Positions 26,582 through 35,581 of a DNA stretch of 56,444 bases are shown here, piece after piece. The DNA is from an uncultured Microbacterium sp. GTDB lineage: Bacteria > Actinomycetota > Actinomycetes > Actinomycetales > Microbacteriaceae. Made by a program: the position numbers and the translations under genes. The notes beneath the pieces were generated by a model that worked only from the letters and a program-made list of their open reading frames with translations, was not told where the DNA came from and made no database searches. How positions within the stretch are numbered: position 1 is the first letter of the stretch; each line of letters begins with the position of its first letter. The stretch is taken from the NCBI GenBank assembly GCA_947503655.1, contig CANNEP010000007.1, forward strand, positions 1-56,444. The letters run 5' to 3'.

Positions 26582-27163
26582 ATGAGTCTCAACACGCCTC
26601 TCGTTCTGATCGGCCCGGCCGCAACCGGTAAATCGACCCTCGGGAAGCTTGTTGCTGCCGGAATAGGCGTTCCGTTCGGCGATATCGATGAAGTAGCGGA
26701 GCCCTATTACGAGGAAGCTGGCTGGACCCTAGAAAAACTTTCGCAGAGAAGCTCCGCGGTCGGTCGAGTTGCCGCAGAACGTGAATGGGAGGTTGCCCGA
26801 GCACACGCTGTTCGTCGCGTGCTGGAGGACAACCCAAACGCAGTAATCGCACTGGGAGCGGGGCACACGTCGTACCAAGACGAGCTTCATTTTCGGCAAG
26901 TAAAGAATGCATTGAACGGTGTGCCATGCGTGTTGCTCGTGTTGCCATCGTTAGAACGAGCTGAAGCTCTACGGACACTTCGTGCGCGATCCTTGGAATC
27001 AAAAGCGACGGACTGGATTAGATCCGGGCATGACTTTCTCGCGGAGTGGATTGACGATGAAGGAACGCGCGAGCTCGCCACCGAGACGCTAATCACCAAC
27101 GACGAAGCGCCGGAGACTTCGGCCGAGAGAGTTGTTGCGCTTCTTAGTCGGGCTCGCCCTTAG
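26582..27163 (+). CDS. shikimate-kinase-like P-loop protein
   Basis: 193 residues with an N-terminal P-loop, VLIGPAATGKSTLGK, and a DIDEVAE acid pair where shikimate kinases have D-D-x-E. The helix AEREWEVARAHAVRRVLE and the GAGHTSYQ loop parallel the substrate lid of that fold. Chorismate genes are absent nearby, so it may not be AroK. Third codon positions are noticeably less G/C-biased than in its neighbours (GGA, ATA, TTA, CTA occur), which suggests recent acquisition. No other gene on this strand is near. Confidence 0.7.
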   Translation: MSLNTPLVLIGPAATGKSTLGKLVAAGIGVPFGDIDEVAEPYYEEAGWTLEKLSQRSSAVGRVAAEREWEVARAHAVRRVLEDNPNAVIALGAGHTSYQDELHFRQVKNALNGVPCVLLVLPSLERAEALRTLRARSLESKATDWIRSGHDFLAEWIDDEGTRELATETLITNDEAPETSAERVVALLSRARP

Positions 27164-27232
27164 GCGGTTATCCGTCATCCCGTTGCGGGATGCGTGGCGC
27201 TGAGCAATTTGACGCAGCCATTCATACCGGAA

Positions 27233-27300
27233 GTCGGGGTTTTGGGTGGGTGATCGGCTGTCGAGGGAGAAACCGGGCGGCGTGAGGCAGAATCCCCGAC
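27233..27300. repeat. 68-bp repeat with GTCGGGG/CCCCGAC ends, copy 1
   Basis: Starts GTCGGGGTTTTGGG and ends AATCCCCGAC, so its ends are inverted repeats. A second copy lies 185 bp downstream in the same orientation. The 367 bp between the kinase and IclR genes hold no credible ORF. Confidence 0.7.
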
Positions 27301-27417
27301 ATGCGGCGAGCGTGCGAGGGGCGCGGGTGCACAACGCCGGTGAGCCGACGACCGGAAACCTTGGGTGGAGGGTGCGTGGGCGCGCAAAGGTCCGGGGCAG
27401 TGCCGGTCATGCCGCGC

Positions 27418-27484
27418 GTCGGGGTTTTGGGCGGATGATCGCTCGTCGAGGGCAAAACGGGCGGCACGAGGTGAAAACCCCGAC
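27418..27484. repeat. 68-bp repeat with GTCGGGG/CCCCGAC ends, copy 2
   Basis: 67 bp from GTCGGGGTTTTGGG to AAAACCCCGAC (11-bp terminal inverted repeat), clearly related to copy 1 throughout. It sits ~45 bp beyond the end of the minus-strand IclR gene and could also fold as that gene's terminator. Confidence 0.7.
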
Positions 27485-27530
27485 ATCCGGCGCATGCGCG
27501 CGGGTCGTGCGCGAACGGCAGGGCTGAGGC

Positions 27531-28319
27531 CTAACGCCCGCTCGCGGCGAGGGCGGCGGTGAGCTGGTGAGCGTGGGAGAGGAGGTCGCGGCCGAGGCGG
27601 GGGAGTCGGTCGGGGCCGAAACGGAACCCGACGCCAGTAATGCTGAGCGCCCACTCCGGGCGGCCCTGCGCGTTGAAGACGGCCGCGCCGAGGCCATAGC
27701 TGCCGTTCACAATGAGTCCAGGGTTCACGGAGTAGCCGCGGTCACGCGTCTCCTGAATGCGCTTGCGAATCGCGGTCACCGAGTGCGGCCGCCCGAAGTG
27801 CTCGCTGAGCTTCGTCTGTCGCTCGAGGTAGGCGTCGATTTCGTCATCGGGCAGGAACGACAGGATCACCAGGCCCGCCGACGCGACGCCGAGTGGAAAA
27901 CGCACACCCTCGCTCAGCACAAACGAGCGAATCGGAAAACTGCCGTCTTCCCGCAACAGGCACACCGTCTCATCACCGCGCTGCACCGACAAAAACGCGC
28001 TCTCTTCGGTGCGCGTCGCGAGAGACTTCACGATGTTGTGCGCGAGCGCCGGCACGTCATAGCGAGACGCGGCGACTGTGCCCATCAGGTAGAGCTCGGG
28101 GCCAGGCAGCCACAGCCCCGTGGCGTCCTCGCGGTCAACGAGACCCTCGGCCTGCAGCGCGGTCAACAGGCGGTGCGCAGTCGGGCGCGTGAGCTCTGTG
28201 TGCTGCGCGATGTCTTGGGTCGTGACTCCCGTGGTTCCGGCCGCCGTCACTCGGCGCAAAACCGCGGCAGCGCGCGCAATCGCTTGGGCTCCCGGAACTG
28301 TCGCTACCATGCTCCCCAT
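27531..28319 (-). CDS. IclR-family transcriptional regulator
   Basis: About 262 residues: N-terminal winged helix-turn-helix (AAVLRRVTAAGTTGVTTQDI, then TELTRPTAHRLLTALQAEGLV) and the C-terminal IclR ligand domain with LGVASAGLVILSFLPDDEI and the closing ALSITGVGFRF strand. The start is taken at 28319; an ATG three codons inward (28310) is possible, and longer open frames run through the operator. Divergent from the CoA-transferase operon, so a repressor or activator of it sensing an intermediate. Confidence 0.88.
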   Translation of the reverse strand: MGSMVATVPGAQAIARAAAVLRRVTAAGTTGVTTQDIAQHTELTRPTAHRLLTALQAEGLVDREDATGLWLPGPELYLMGTVAASRYDVPALAHNIVKSLATRTEESAFLSVQRGDETVCLLREDGSFPIRSFVLSEGVRFPLGVASAGLVILSFLPDDEIDAYLERQTKLSEHFGRPHSVTAIRKRIQETRDRGYSVNPGLIVNGSYGLGAAVFNAQGRPEWALSITGVGFRFGPDRLPRLGRDLLSHAHQLTAALAASGR

Positions 28320-28336
28320 GCTACGCCAACCGTCCA

Positions 28337-28362
28337 CAATGTGGGCAAATTCGCCCACATTG
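28337..28362. promoter_or_regulatory. palindromic operator between iclR and the CoA-transferase operon
   Basis: Ten-base arms CAATGTGGGC and GCCCACATTG flank a 6-bp spacer, a perfect inverted repeat in the divergent intergenic region. It is the likely IclR binding site and lies 80 bp before the CoA-transferase start. Confidence 0.75.
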
Positions 28363-28442
28363 TCCACATCGCGACCGTGCATTTGAACCGTACGCGCGCG
28401 AAGCGCAGGGTGGAAAGAACACCGTTCGACAAGGGAGTGGAC

Positions 28443-29213
28443 ATGATCAACAAAGAGGTGTCGAGCGGGGCAGAAGCCGTCGCAGACATTTCAGACGGCG
28501 CGAGCATCGCCGTCGGTGGCTTCGGACTGTCGGGTAACCCGATTGCCCTGATTGAAGCCCTTCTCGCGCAGGGAACGACTGATCTCAGCATCGTGTCGAA
28601 CAACTGCGGCGTTGATGACTGGGGCCTGGGCGTGCTGCTCGGTGCCAAGCGCATCCGTAAGATGACGTCCTCCTACGTCGGTGAGAACAAAGAGTTCGAA
28701 CGTCAGTTCCTCTCTGGCGAGCTTGAGCTCGAGCTCACCCCGCAGGGCACGCTCGCTGAGAAGCTGCGCGCCGGTGGTTCCGGAGTTGCAGCATTCTTCA
28801 CGCAGACCGGCGTTGGCACGCAGGTTGCTGAGGGCGGATTGCCCCGCAAGTACGCGGCAGACGGAACCATTGCTGTGGCATCGCCGCAGAAGGAGGTTCG
28901 CACGTTTGAGGTCGGTGGCAAGAGCGGCGAGTACGTTCTCGAAGAGTCGATCACGACCGATTTCGCGTTCGTACACGCGGCCGTCGGTGACCGCCACGGC
29001 AACCTGATCTTCAACAAGGCGGCCCGCAACTTCAACCCGCTCGCCGCGATGGCTGGCCGTGTCTGCATCGCGCAGGTCGAGCGCCTCGTTGAGCCGGGTG
29101 AGCTTGACCCCGACGAGATCCACCTCCCCGGTGTCTACGTGCACCGCGTGATTGAGGTTGGTACCGACATTGAAAAGCGGATTGAGCGCCGCACCGTTTC
29201 GGAAGGGGCATAA
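28443..29213 (+). CDS. scoA: 3-oxoacid CoA-transferase subunit A
   Basis: 256 residues. SIAVGGFGLSGNPIALIEALL matches the family's G-F-G-x-x-G-x-P motif, and GLGVLLGAKRIRKMTSSYVGENKEFERQFLSGELE is typical of SCOT-type alpha subunits. With subunit B it moves CoA from succinyl-CoA (or another donor) to acetoacetate. Three bases separate it from subunit B. The ATG follows AAGGGAG. Confidence 0.92.
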   Translation: MINKEVSSGAEAVADISDGASIAVGGFGLSGNPIALIEALLAQGTTDLSIVSNNCGVDDWGLGVLLGAKRIRKMTSSYVGENKEFERQFLSGELELELTPQGTLAEKLRAGGSGVAAFFTQTGVGTQVAEGGLPRKYAADGTIAVASPQKEVRTFEVGGKSGEYVLEESITTDFAFVHAAVGDRHGNLIFNKAARNFNPLAAMAGRVCIAQVERLVEPGELDPDEIHLPGVYVHRVIEVGTDIEKRIERRTVSEGA

Positions 29214-29216
29214 ATC

Positions 29217-29870
29217 ATGGCTTTGACGCGTAACGAAATGGCTGCTCGCGCAGCTCAGGAACTTTCCGACGGCTCGTACGTCAACCTGGGTATCGGTCTG
29301 CCGACCCTGGTTCCGAACTACGTACCCGAAGACGTCACCGTTGTTCTTCAGTCGGAGAACGGCATCCTCGGTGTCGGTCCGTACCCGACCGAGGCCAATG
29401 TTGACCCCGACCTCATCAACGCTGGTAAGGAGACCGTCACGACCCTTCCGGGTTCGGCGTTCTTCGACTCTGGTCTGAGCTTCGGCATGATCCGCGCCGG
29501 CAAGGTTGACGCCGCCATCCTCGGCGCCATGCAGGTCTCCGCCGCCGGTGACCTCGCCAACTGGATGATCCCCGGCAAGATGGTCAAGGGCCCGGGCGGC
29601 GCTATGGACCTCGTGCACGGCGCTGGCGTCGTGATCGTGCTCATGGAGCACGTTGCGAAGGACGGATCTGCCAAGATCGTTAACGAGTGCTCGTTGCCCC
29701 TCACCGGCAAGCGCGTCGTCAACCGCATCATCACGGATCTCGCCGTGATCGATGTCACCGACGACGGACTCGTGCTGGTGGAGGTCGCTCCTGGTGTCAC
29801 GGTCGATGAGGTCATCGCCGCGACGGAGCCGACGCTCATCATTTCTCCCGAACTCAAGGAATCAGCATGA
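29217..29870 (+). CDS. scoB: 3-oxoacid CoA-transferase subunit B
   Basis: 217 residues. [12 protein letters not shown] contains the catalytic Glu that forms the glutamyl-CoA thioester, and [18 protein letters not shown] is the family's opening. [19 protein letters not shown] completes the beta-subunit pattern. Its stop overlaps the thiolase ATG by four bases. Confidence 0.93.
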   Translation: MALTRNEMAARAAQELSDGSYVNLGIGLPTLVPNYVPEDVTVVLQSENGILGVGPYPTEANVDPDLINAGKETVTTLPGSAFFDSGLSFGMIRAGKVDAAILGAMQVSAAGDLANWMIPGKMVKGPGGAMDLVHGAGVVIVLMEHVAKDGSAKIVNECSLPLTGKRVVNRIITDLAVIDVTDDGLVLVEVAPGVTVDEVIAATEPTLIISPELKESA

Positions 29871-31051
29871 ACGCCACCGATGTCGTGATCGTTGCCGCGG
29901 CCCGCACCCCGCAGGGCCGCCTCAAGGGGCAGCTTGCCTCGTTTACCGCACCTCAGCTCGGATCCCTCGCGATCCGCGGCGCCCTCGAGCAGGGAGGAAT
30001 TGACCCGACAGCGGTTGACGCCGTTCTCGTGGGTCAGGTGCTGGCTGCTGGCGCTGGCCAGAACCCCGCTCGTCAGGCTGCCATTGGCGCGGGCCTCGGG
30101 TGGGACGTTGCCGCCGGCTCCGTCAACAAGGTGTGCCTCTCCGGCCTCACCACGATCATTGACGCTGCTCGCACGATCAAGCTCGGCGACGCCGAGGTCA
30201 TGGTCGCGGCCGGCATGGAGTCGATGACCCGCGCACCCCACCTCCTGATGGGCTCCCGCGACGGCTACTCGTATGGTTCCATCGAGGTCCTTGACCACAT
30301 GGCATACGACGGTCTCACCGACGCCTACGACCGTGAGTCGATGGGCACGTCGACCGAGCGCCTCAACCCGCGCTACAACATTACGCGCGAAGAGCAAGAC
30401 GCCGTTGCGGCCCGCTCGCACCAGCGTGCGGCTGCTGCAGCCGAGGCCGGCATCTTCGACGCGGAGATGATTCGTGTTGAGGTTCCGCAGCGCAAGGGGG
30501 ACCCGCTCGTGCTGACGCGCGATGAGGGTGTGCGCCCGGGGACGACGATGGAGACCCTTGCAGGCCTGCGTGCGGCGTTTGCGAAGGACGGAACCATCAC
30601 CGCGGGCAACTCGTCGCAGATTTCCGATGGTGCATCGGCTGTCGTGCTGACGACGCGAGCACGCGCCGAGAAGGAAGGCTGGAACGTTCTGGCCACAGTC
30701 GGTGCCAGCGGCCAGACCGCCGGCCCGGATAACTCGCTGCACGAGCAGCCGGCTGACTCGATCGCTGTTGCGCTGAAGAAGCAGGGCATCACCGTAGCCG
30801 ACCTCGACTTCGTTGAGATCAACGAAGCTTTCGGCGCCGTCGTTGTTGCTTCGCAGCGTGCGCTCGGTCTGTCGGACGACGTCGTGAACATCCACGGTGG
30901 CGGTATCGCCCTCGGCCACCCGATCGGTGCCAGTGGCAACCGCCTCGTCGTGCACGCCGTTCACGAACTCGTGCGCCGCGGTTCCGGAACCACCGTCGTC
31001 GCGCTGTGCGGTGGTGGCGGCCAGGGCGATGCCCTCGTGCTCACGCGCTAA
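29867..31051 (+). CDS. acetyl-CoA acetyltransferase (thiolase)
   Basis: 394 residues. Nucleophilic Cys in [11 protein letters not shown], the [16 protein letters not shown] histidine loop and the closing [12 protein letters not shown]ys are all present, as in degradative and biosynthetic acetoacetyl-CoA thiolases. Downstream of the CoA-transferase it should cleave acetoacetyl-CoA into two acetyl-CoA. Confidence 0.94.
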   Translation: MNATDVVIVAAARTPQGRLKGQLASFTAPQLGSLAIRGALEQGGIDPTAVDAVLVGQVLAAGAGQNPARQAAIGAGLGWDVAAGSVNKVCLSGLTTIIDAARTIKLGDAEVMVAAGMESMTRAPHLLMGSRDGYSYGSIEVLDHMAYDGLTDAYDRESMGTSTERLNPRYNITREEQDAVAARSHQRAAAAAEAGIFDAEMIRVEVPQRKGDPLVLTRDEGVRPGTTMETLAGLRAAFAKDGTITAGNSSQISDGASAVVLTTRARAEKEGWNVLATVGASGQTAGPDNSLHEQPADSIAVALKKQGITVADLDFVEINEAFGAVVVASQRALGLSDDVVNIHGGGIALGHPIGASGNRLVVHAVHELVRRGSGTTVVALCGGGGQGDALVLTR

Positions 31052-31062
31052 TTGACACAAAC

Positions 31063-31098
31063 ACAATGCCCGCCCGTAGCGATACAAGCGGGCATTGT
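31063..31098. terminator. hairpin between convergent thiolase and small membrane gene
   Basis: Perfect 11-bp arms ACAATGCCCGC and GCGGGCATTGT with a 14-nt loop, 11 bp past the thiolase stop. No long T-run. Confidence 0.6.
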
Positions 31099-31110
31099 CG
31101 TGCTTGAGGG

Positions 31111-31353
31111 CTACTTATAGCGCTTGAGGAGCTTGCGTTCCTCTTTCGATTGCTCGGGGTGGTCGACGACGAAGCCACGTGCGGCCTGGCGATTCTCGCT
31201 GAAAATACCGATCGACATGGCTAGCATCAGCGCCCACGACAGCCACGCGATGGCGGTGCGCCACGTGAATTTCTGACCACGCATTCCTTTCAGAAGAGCG
31301 ATCGCGCTCGTGATGACAGAAAGGACGCCGGTACCGGAGAAGTACTTTCGCAT
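31111..31353 (-). CDS. small membrane protein, hypothetical
   Basis: 80 residues. A first hydrophobic stretch (residues ~8-22) is followed by a basic loop, a longer one (AIAWLSWALMLAMSIGIF), then a charged C-terminus ending KEERKLLKRYK. No family recognised. Convergent with the thiolase gene and divergent from otsA. Confidence 0.6.
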   Translation of the reverse strand: MRKYFSGTGVLSVITSAIALLKGMRGQKFTWRTAIAWLSWALMLAMSIGIFSENRQAARGFVVDHPEQSKEERKLLKRYK

Positions 31354-31428
31354 GCGTTAACGCTACCGTCAGGCGGAGCCGATAGGGTGAAGACAACCCG
31401 CGAGACCGACCCCTAAGGCAGGAGCAGC

Positions 31429-32862
31429 GTGCCACATTCATCATCTGCAGACCTCGTGATTGTCGCGAATCGACTTCCGGTCGACCGTGTTGTCGACGCG
31501 GATGGGCAGGTGCGCTGGCAAACGTCTCCCGGCGGGCTGGTCACCGCTCTCGAACCGGTTATTCGCGCCGCGCAGGGGGCGTGGGTGGGATGGCCCGGTG
31601 CGGCCGATGTAGAGCTTGACCCGTTTGAGGTCGAGGGTATGACGCTCATTCCGATGACTCTCAGCGCGAGCGATGTTGAACTCTATTACGAAGGCTTCAG
31701 CAACGACACAATTTGGCCGCTCTACCACGACGTGATCGCACCGCCGCGGTACCGTCGCATTTGGTGGGAGGCCTACGAACGCGTCAATCGCCGCTTCGCC
31801 GAGGCCGCGGCTGCCGCCGTGGCGCCGGGCGGAACCATTTGGGTGCACGACTATCAGCTACAGTTGGTGCCGCGCATCGTTCGTGAGCTTCGCCCTGACG
31901 TCACGATCGGTTACTTCCACCACATTCCGTTTCCGGCATACGGTCTGTATTCGCAGCTCCCGTGGCGTCGTCAGGTGCTCGAGGGTCTCCTCGGCGCCGA
32001 CGTGATCGGGTTTCAGCGCGTGGCCGACGCGGGCAACTTCTTGCGTGCGGTGCGCCGCCAGTTGCCGTACCCAACGCACAAGTCACGCGTGACGGTAACC
32101 GATGCCGACGGTGCAAAGCGCTCCGTCTCGGTCAAGCCATTCCCGATCTCCATTGACGTTGCCGAATATCAGGCGATCGCCGCACGACCCGAGGTCATCG
32201 CTCGCGCGACCGAAATTCGCGAAGAGCTCGGCAACCCGCGGGCAATTCTGTTGGGCGTTGACCGCCTCGACTACACGAAGGGCATCCGTCACCGGCTCAA
32301 GGCATTCGGAGAACTCCTGCAAGATGGCAGCCTGTCGGTCACCGACGCGACCCTCGTGCAGGTGGCGAGCCCGAGCCGTGAACGCGTCGACGCCTACATG
32401 CAGTTGCGTGATGAGATCGAGCTGACCGTCGGTCGCACCAACGGCGTGTTCGACACGACGGGGCACACCGCCATCCGCTACTTGCACCACTCGTACCCGC
32501 GCGATGAAATGGTTGCGCTCTACCTCGCCGCCGACGTCATGCTCGTCACCGCGCTGCGCGACGGCATGAACCTCGTCGCCAAAGAATACGTCGCGGTGCG
32601 CGGCAACAACGGGGGAGCGCTCGTGCTGAGCGAGTTCGCTGGCGCCGCCGACCAGCTCCAGGGTGCGTTGCTCATCAATCCCCACGACATTGACGGCATG
32701 AAAGACGCCATCATGGTCGCGATCGACATGCCGCACGCCGAGCAAACTCGCCGCATGCGCGCCATGCAGCGCCGACTCGCGCGCGACGATGTCGCGGCAT
32801 GGGCGGAGGCCTTCCTCCACGAATTGCAGACCCATGATCGTCAGGTGCATCACCATGGTTGA
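31429..32862 (+). CDS. otsA: trehalose-6-phosphate synthase
   Basis: 477-residue GT20 glycosyltransferase that joins UDP- or GDP-glucose with glucose-6-phosphate. Seen: VIVANRLPVDR at the N-terminus, GYFHHIPFPAYGLYSQLPWR, VDRLDYTKGI and the late LRDGMNLVAKEYVA with the sugar-nucleotide Asp. The GTG start has GCAGGAG a few bases upstream. Its last 8 bp overlap otsB. Confidence 0.95.
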   Translation: MPHSSSADLVIVANRLPVDRVVDADGQVRWQTSPGGLVTALEPVIRAAQGAWVGWPGAADVELDPFEVEGMTLIPMTLSASDVELYYEGFSNDTIWPLYHDVIAPPRYRRIWWEAYERVNRRFAEAAAAAVAPGGTIWVHDYQLQLVPRIVRELRPDVTIGYFHHIPFPAYGLYSQLPWRRQVLEGLLGADVIGFQRVADAGNFLRAVRRQLPYPTHKSRVTVTDADGAKRSVSVKPFPISIDVAEYQAIAARPEVIARATEIREELGNPRAILLGVDRLDYTKGIRHRLKAFGELLQDGSLSVTDATLVQVASPSRERVDAYMQLRDEIELTVGRTNGVFDTTGHTAIRYLHHSYPRDEMVALYLAADVMLVTALRDGMNLVAKEYVAVRGNNGGALVLSEFAGAADQLQGALLINPHDIDGMKDAIMVAIDMPHAEQTRRMRAMQRRLARDDVAAWAEAFLHELQTHDRQVHHHG

Positions 32863-33619
32863 CCTGGACGACCTTGCGCACACGCCGGTGCTGCTGGTCG
32901 CGTTGGACTTCGACGGAACCTTGGCGCCGTTGGTCGACGTGCCGTCCGAAGCGCGCATGGGAGCGCAGGCGCGGCAGGCCATCGATCGGCTTGCAGCACT
33001 GCCCGATACTCACGTCGCGCTGGTGTCCGGCCGGATGCTGGCCGACTTGAAACTCGTGAGCGCATACGACCCGGAGTCCCGGCTGTTGCTTGCCGGTTCT
33101 CACGGCGCGCAATTGCACCTCCCCAGCGGCTACGAGGCTCCGCCTCTCGCTCACCCGAGCCCTGAGGTCGCGACCTTCAGCGATGACCTTGCCGAGGCGC
33201 TCAGCGCTCTCGACAACGTCTGGGTCGAGCGCAAGCCCTACGGCTTCGTCGTGCACACGCGGCTCGCGACCGAGCACGGCACAACGCACGCGCACGCGAT
33301 CCTTGACGGATTTGCCCGCGACCGACTGCACGGGTGGCGGCGCAGGGGAGGGCACGACGTCGTTGAATACTCCGAGCGCGCCGAAGGCAAAGACGGCGCC
33401 GTTCACGCGTTGCGTGCGGCGGTCGGTGCGACAGCCGTGCTGTTTGCCGGTGACGATGAGACGGATGAAGACGCGCTTCGTGCTCTACAGCCCACCGATC
33501 TCGGTGTGCGCGTCGGCGGGGGATCCACCGCCGCGACCCTGCACGCTGCTGATGCCGCGGAGATGGCGGACCTGTTGACCCGCCTTGCTGACCTGCGAAC
33601 GCGCAATCAGTCGTCATGA
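32855..33619 (+). CDS. otsB: trehalose-6-phosphate phosphatase
   Basis: 254-residue HAD phosphatase: nucleophile motif ALDFDGTLAPL, SGR motif VALVSGRML and the third motif FAGDDETDEDAL. It dephosphorylates the OtsA product to free trehalose. The ATG at 32855 inside otsA gives translational coupling; the upstream extension of the open frame is otsA shadow. Confidence 0.93.
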   Translation: MVDLDDLAHTPVLLVALDFDGTLAPLVDVPSEARMGAQARQAIDRLAALPDTHVALVSGRMLADLKLVSAYDPESRLLLAGSHGAQLHLPSGYEAPPLAHPSPEVATFSDDLAEALSALDNVWVERKPYGFVVHTRLATEHGTTHAHAILDGFARDRLHGWRRRGGHDVVEYSERAEGKDGAVHALRAAVGATAVLFAGDDETDEDALRALQPTDLGVRVGGGSTAATLHAADAAEMADLLTRLADLRTRNQSS

Positions 33620-33803
33620 TTGGGCAACGATCTGTCTACCGTCATGGCTGACACTTTTGATCGATTCCACGCGGGCAAAGCGAACACTCCGCTCGGTGAA
33701 CCCTGCAGCCATGCACACAATTGCTGACAAAAACCTGAGGTTGAGCACAGATCCGCGAGAACACGCGGCTGTCACGCGGTCCTGACCTCCCTGACAAGCG
33801 GAA

Positions 33804-33809
33804 TAGACT
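33804..33809 (+). promoter_or_regulatory. -10 box of a leaderless ilvD promoter
   Basis: TAGACT lies 6 nt before the ilvD ATG and no ribosome binding site is present, so the message should start at the A of ATG. No leader peptide or T-box-like structure is possible with this layout. Confidence 0.5.
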
Positions 33810-33815
33810 CGCCAT

Positions 33816-35534
33816 ATGCCCGCTTCTGATTCGACTTCTGAGAACTTCATCGACATCAAACCCCGCAGCCGAGTGATTACGGATGGCATTGAAGCCACCA
33901 CGTCGCGCGGCATGCTTCGTGGTGTCGGCATGGGAGACGCTGACTGGGACAAGCCCCAGATTGGTATTGCCTCCAGCTGGAACGAAATCACGCCGTGCAA
34001 CCTCAGCCTTGACCGTCTGGCACAGGGCGCCAAGGAGGGCGTGCACTCGGGCGGTGGTTACCCGCTGCAGTTCGGCACGATTTCCGTCTCTGACGGCATC
34101 TCCATGGGCCACGAAGGCATGCACTTCTCGCTCGTGAGCCGCGAAGTCATCGCTGACTCCGTCGAAACCGTCATGATGGCCGAGCGCCTCGATGGTTCCG
34201 TTCTTCTCGCCGGCTGTGACAAGTCGATCCCCGGCATGCTGATGGCATCGGCCCGCCTCGACCTCTCCAGCGTCTTTTTGTACGCCGGTTCGATCGCACC
34301 GGGTTGGGTCAAGCTCTCCGACGGCACCGAAAAGGAGATCACGATCGTTGACTCCTTCGAAGGCGTCGGCGCGTGCCTCGCTGGCAAGATGACCCCGGAA
34401 GACCTCAAGCGCATCGAGTGCTCGTTCGCACCCGGTGAAGGTGCGTGTGGTGGTATGTACACCGCAAACACCATGGCCTCGGTTGCCGAAGCCCTCGGAC
34501 TCAGCCTTCCTGGTTCCGCTGCTCCGCCCTCGGCAGACCGCCGTCGTGACTACTTCGCTCACCGTTCGGGCGAAGCCGTCGTTAACCTGCTGCGCCAGGG
34601 CATCACGACCCGCGACATCCTCACGAAGGAAGCCTTCGAAAACGCAATCGCCCTCGCGATGGCGCTCGGTGGTTCCACCAACGTCGTTCTTCACCTCCTC
34701 GCGATCGCTCGCGAAGCCGAGGTCGACCTGAGCCTGCACGACTTCAACCGCATCGGCGACAAGGTTCCGCACATCGCCGACATGAAGCCGTTCGGTAAGT
34801 ACGTCATGAACGACGTCGACCGCCACGGCGGCATCCCGGTCATCATGAAGGCGATGCTCGACGAGGGCCTGCTGCACGGTGACGCGCTCACCGTGACTGG
34901 CAAGACACTTGCTGAGAACCTTGCCGACCTGAACCCGGACCCGATCGATGGTGAGGTCATCCACACCCTCGACAACCCGATTCACGCGACGGGTGGTCTC
35001 ACGATTCTGCACGGCTCGATGGCTCCCGAGGGTGCCGTTGTGAAGTCGGCTGGCTTTGACGCTGACGTCTTCGAAGGCCCCGCACGCGTGTTTGACCGCG
35101 AGCGTGCCGCGATGGACGCCCTCGCCGCCGGCGAGATCGAAGCGGGCTCGGTCGTTGTCATCCGCTACGAGGGCCCGAAGGGTGGCCCGGGTATGCGCGA
35201 GATGCTCGCCATCACCGCCGCCATCAAGGGCGCAGGGCTCGGAAAAGATGTACTACTCTTGACAGACGGACGATTCTCAGGCGGCACAACCGGCCTGTGC
35301 ATCGGACACATAGCACCCGAAGCGGTGGACGCAGGTCCTATTGCTTTCGTGCGCGATGGTGATCTTATTCGGGTCGATATCGCAGCTCGCTCTCTTGACC
35401 TACTCGTCGACGAGGCCGAGCTGAGCTCCCGCCGTGAAGGCTGGGAGCCACTTCCCCCGCGCTACACCCGTGGCGTTTTGGCCAAGTACTCAAAGCTCGT
35501 GCGTTCTGCCGCTGAAGGCGCAGTCACGGGCTAA
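33816..35534 (+). CDS. ilvD: dihydroxy-acid dehydratase
   Basis: 572 residues. Third enzyme of Ile/Val synthesis, an Fe-S dehydratase. Cluster Cys residues are in [11 protein letters not shown] and [14 protein letters not shown], with [12 protein letters not shown] and [20 protein letters not shown] in the C-terminal swivel domain. From about 35240 to 35400 the codon choice changes sharply (GTA, CTA, ACA, GGA, CGA, TCA, ATA appear). 47 bp separate it from ilvB. Confidence 0.96.
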   Translation: MPASDSTSENFIDIKPRSRVITDGIEATTSRGMLRGVGMGDADWDKPQIGIASSWNEITPCNLSLDRLAQGAKEGVHSGGGYPLQFGTISVSDGISMGHEGMHFSLVSREVIADSVETVMMAERLDGSVLLAGCDKSIPGMLMASARLDLSSVFLYAGSIAPGWVKLSDGTEKEITIVDSFEGVGACLAGKMTPEDLKRIECSFAPGEGACGGMYTANTMASVAEALGLSLPGSAAPPSADRRRDYFAHRSGEAVVNLLRQGITTRDILTKEAFENAIALAMALGGSTNVVLHLLAIAREAEVDLSLHDFNRIGDKVPHIADMKPFGKYVMNDVDRHGGIPVIMKAMLDEGLLHGDALTVTGKTLAENLADLNPDPIDGEVIHTLDNPIHATGGLTILHGSMAPEGAVVKSAGFDADVFEGPARVFDRERAAMDALAAGEIEAGSVVVIRYEGPKGGPGMREMLAITAAIKGAGLGKDVLLLTDGRFSGGTTGLCIGHIAPEAVDAGPIAFVRDGDLIRVDIAARSLDLLVDEAELSSRREGWEPLPPRYTRGVLAKYSKLVRSAAEGAVTG

Positions 35535-35581
35535 CGGCCACCAAGACACCTCATTCGCATACGAAACGCAAGGATCATTTC

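Noticed and set aside
27567..28443. Plus-strand open frame joining the iclR region to scoA
   Set aside because: It is the antisense of iclR plus the operator; scoA begins at its own ATG with a ribosome site.
29348..31087. Long minus-strand open frame opposite the CoA-transferase B and thiolase genes
   Set aside because: Antisense shadow with Arg/His/Val-rich, non-conserved sequence.
33620..33815. Leader peptide, attenuator or T-box before ilvD
   Set aside because: No Val/Leu/Ile-rich leader, no T-box sequence, and the -10 box 6 nt before the ATG implies a leaderless message.
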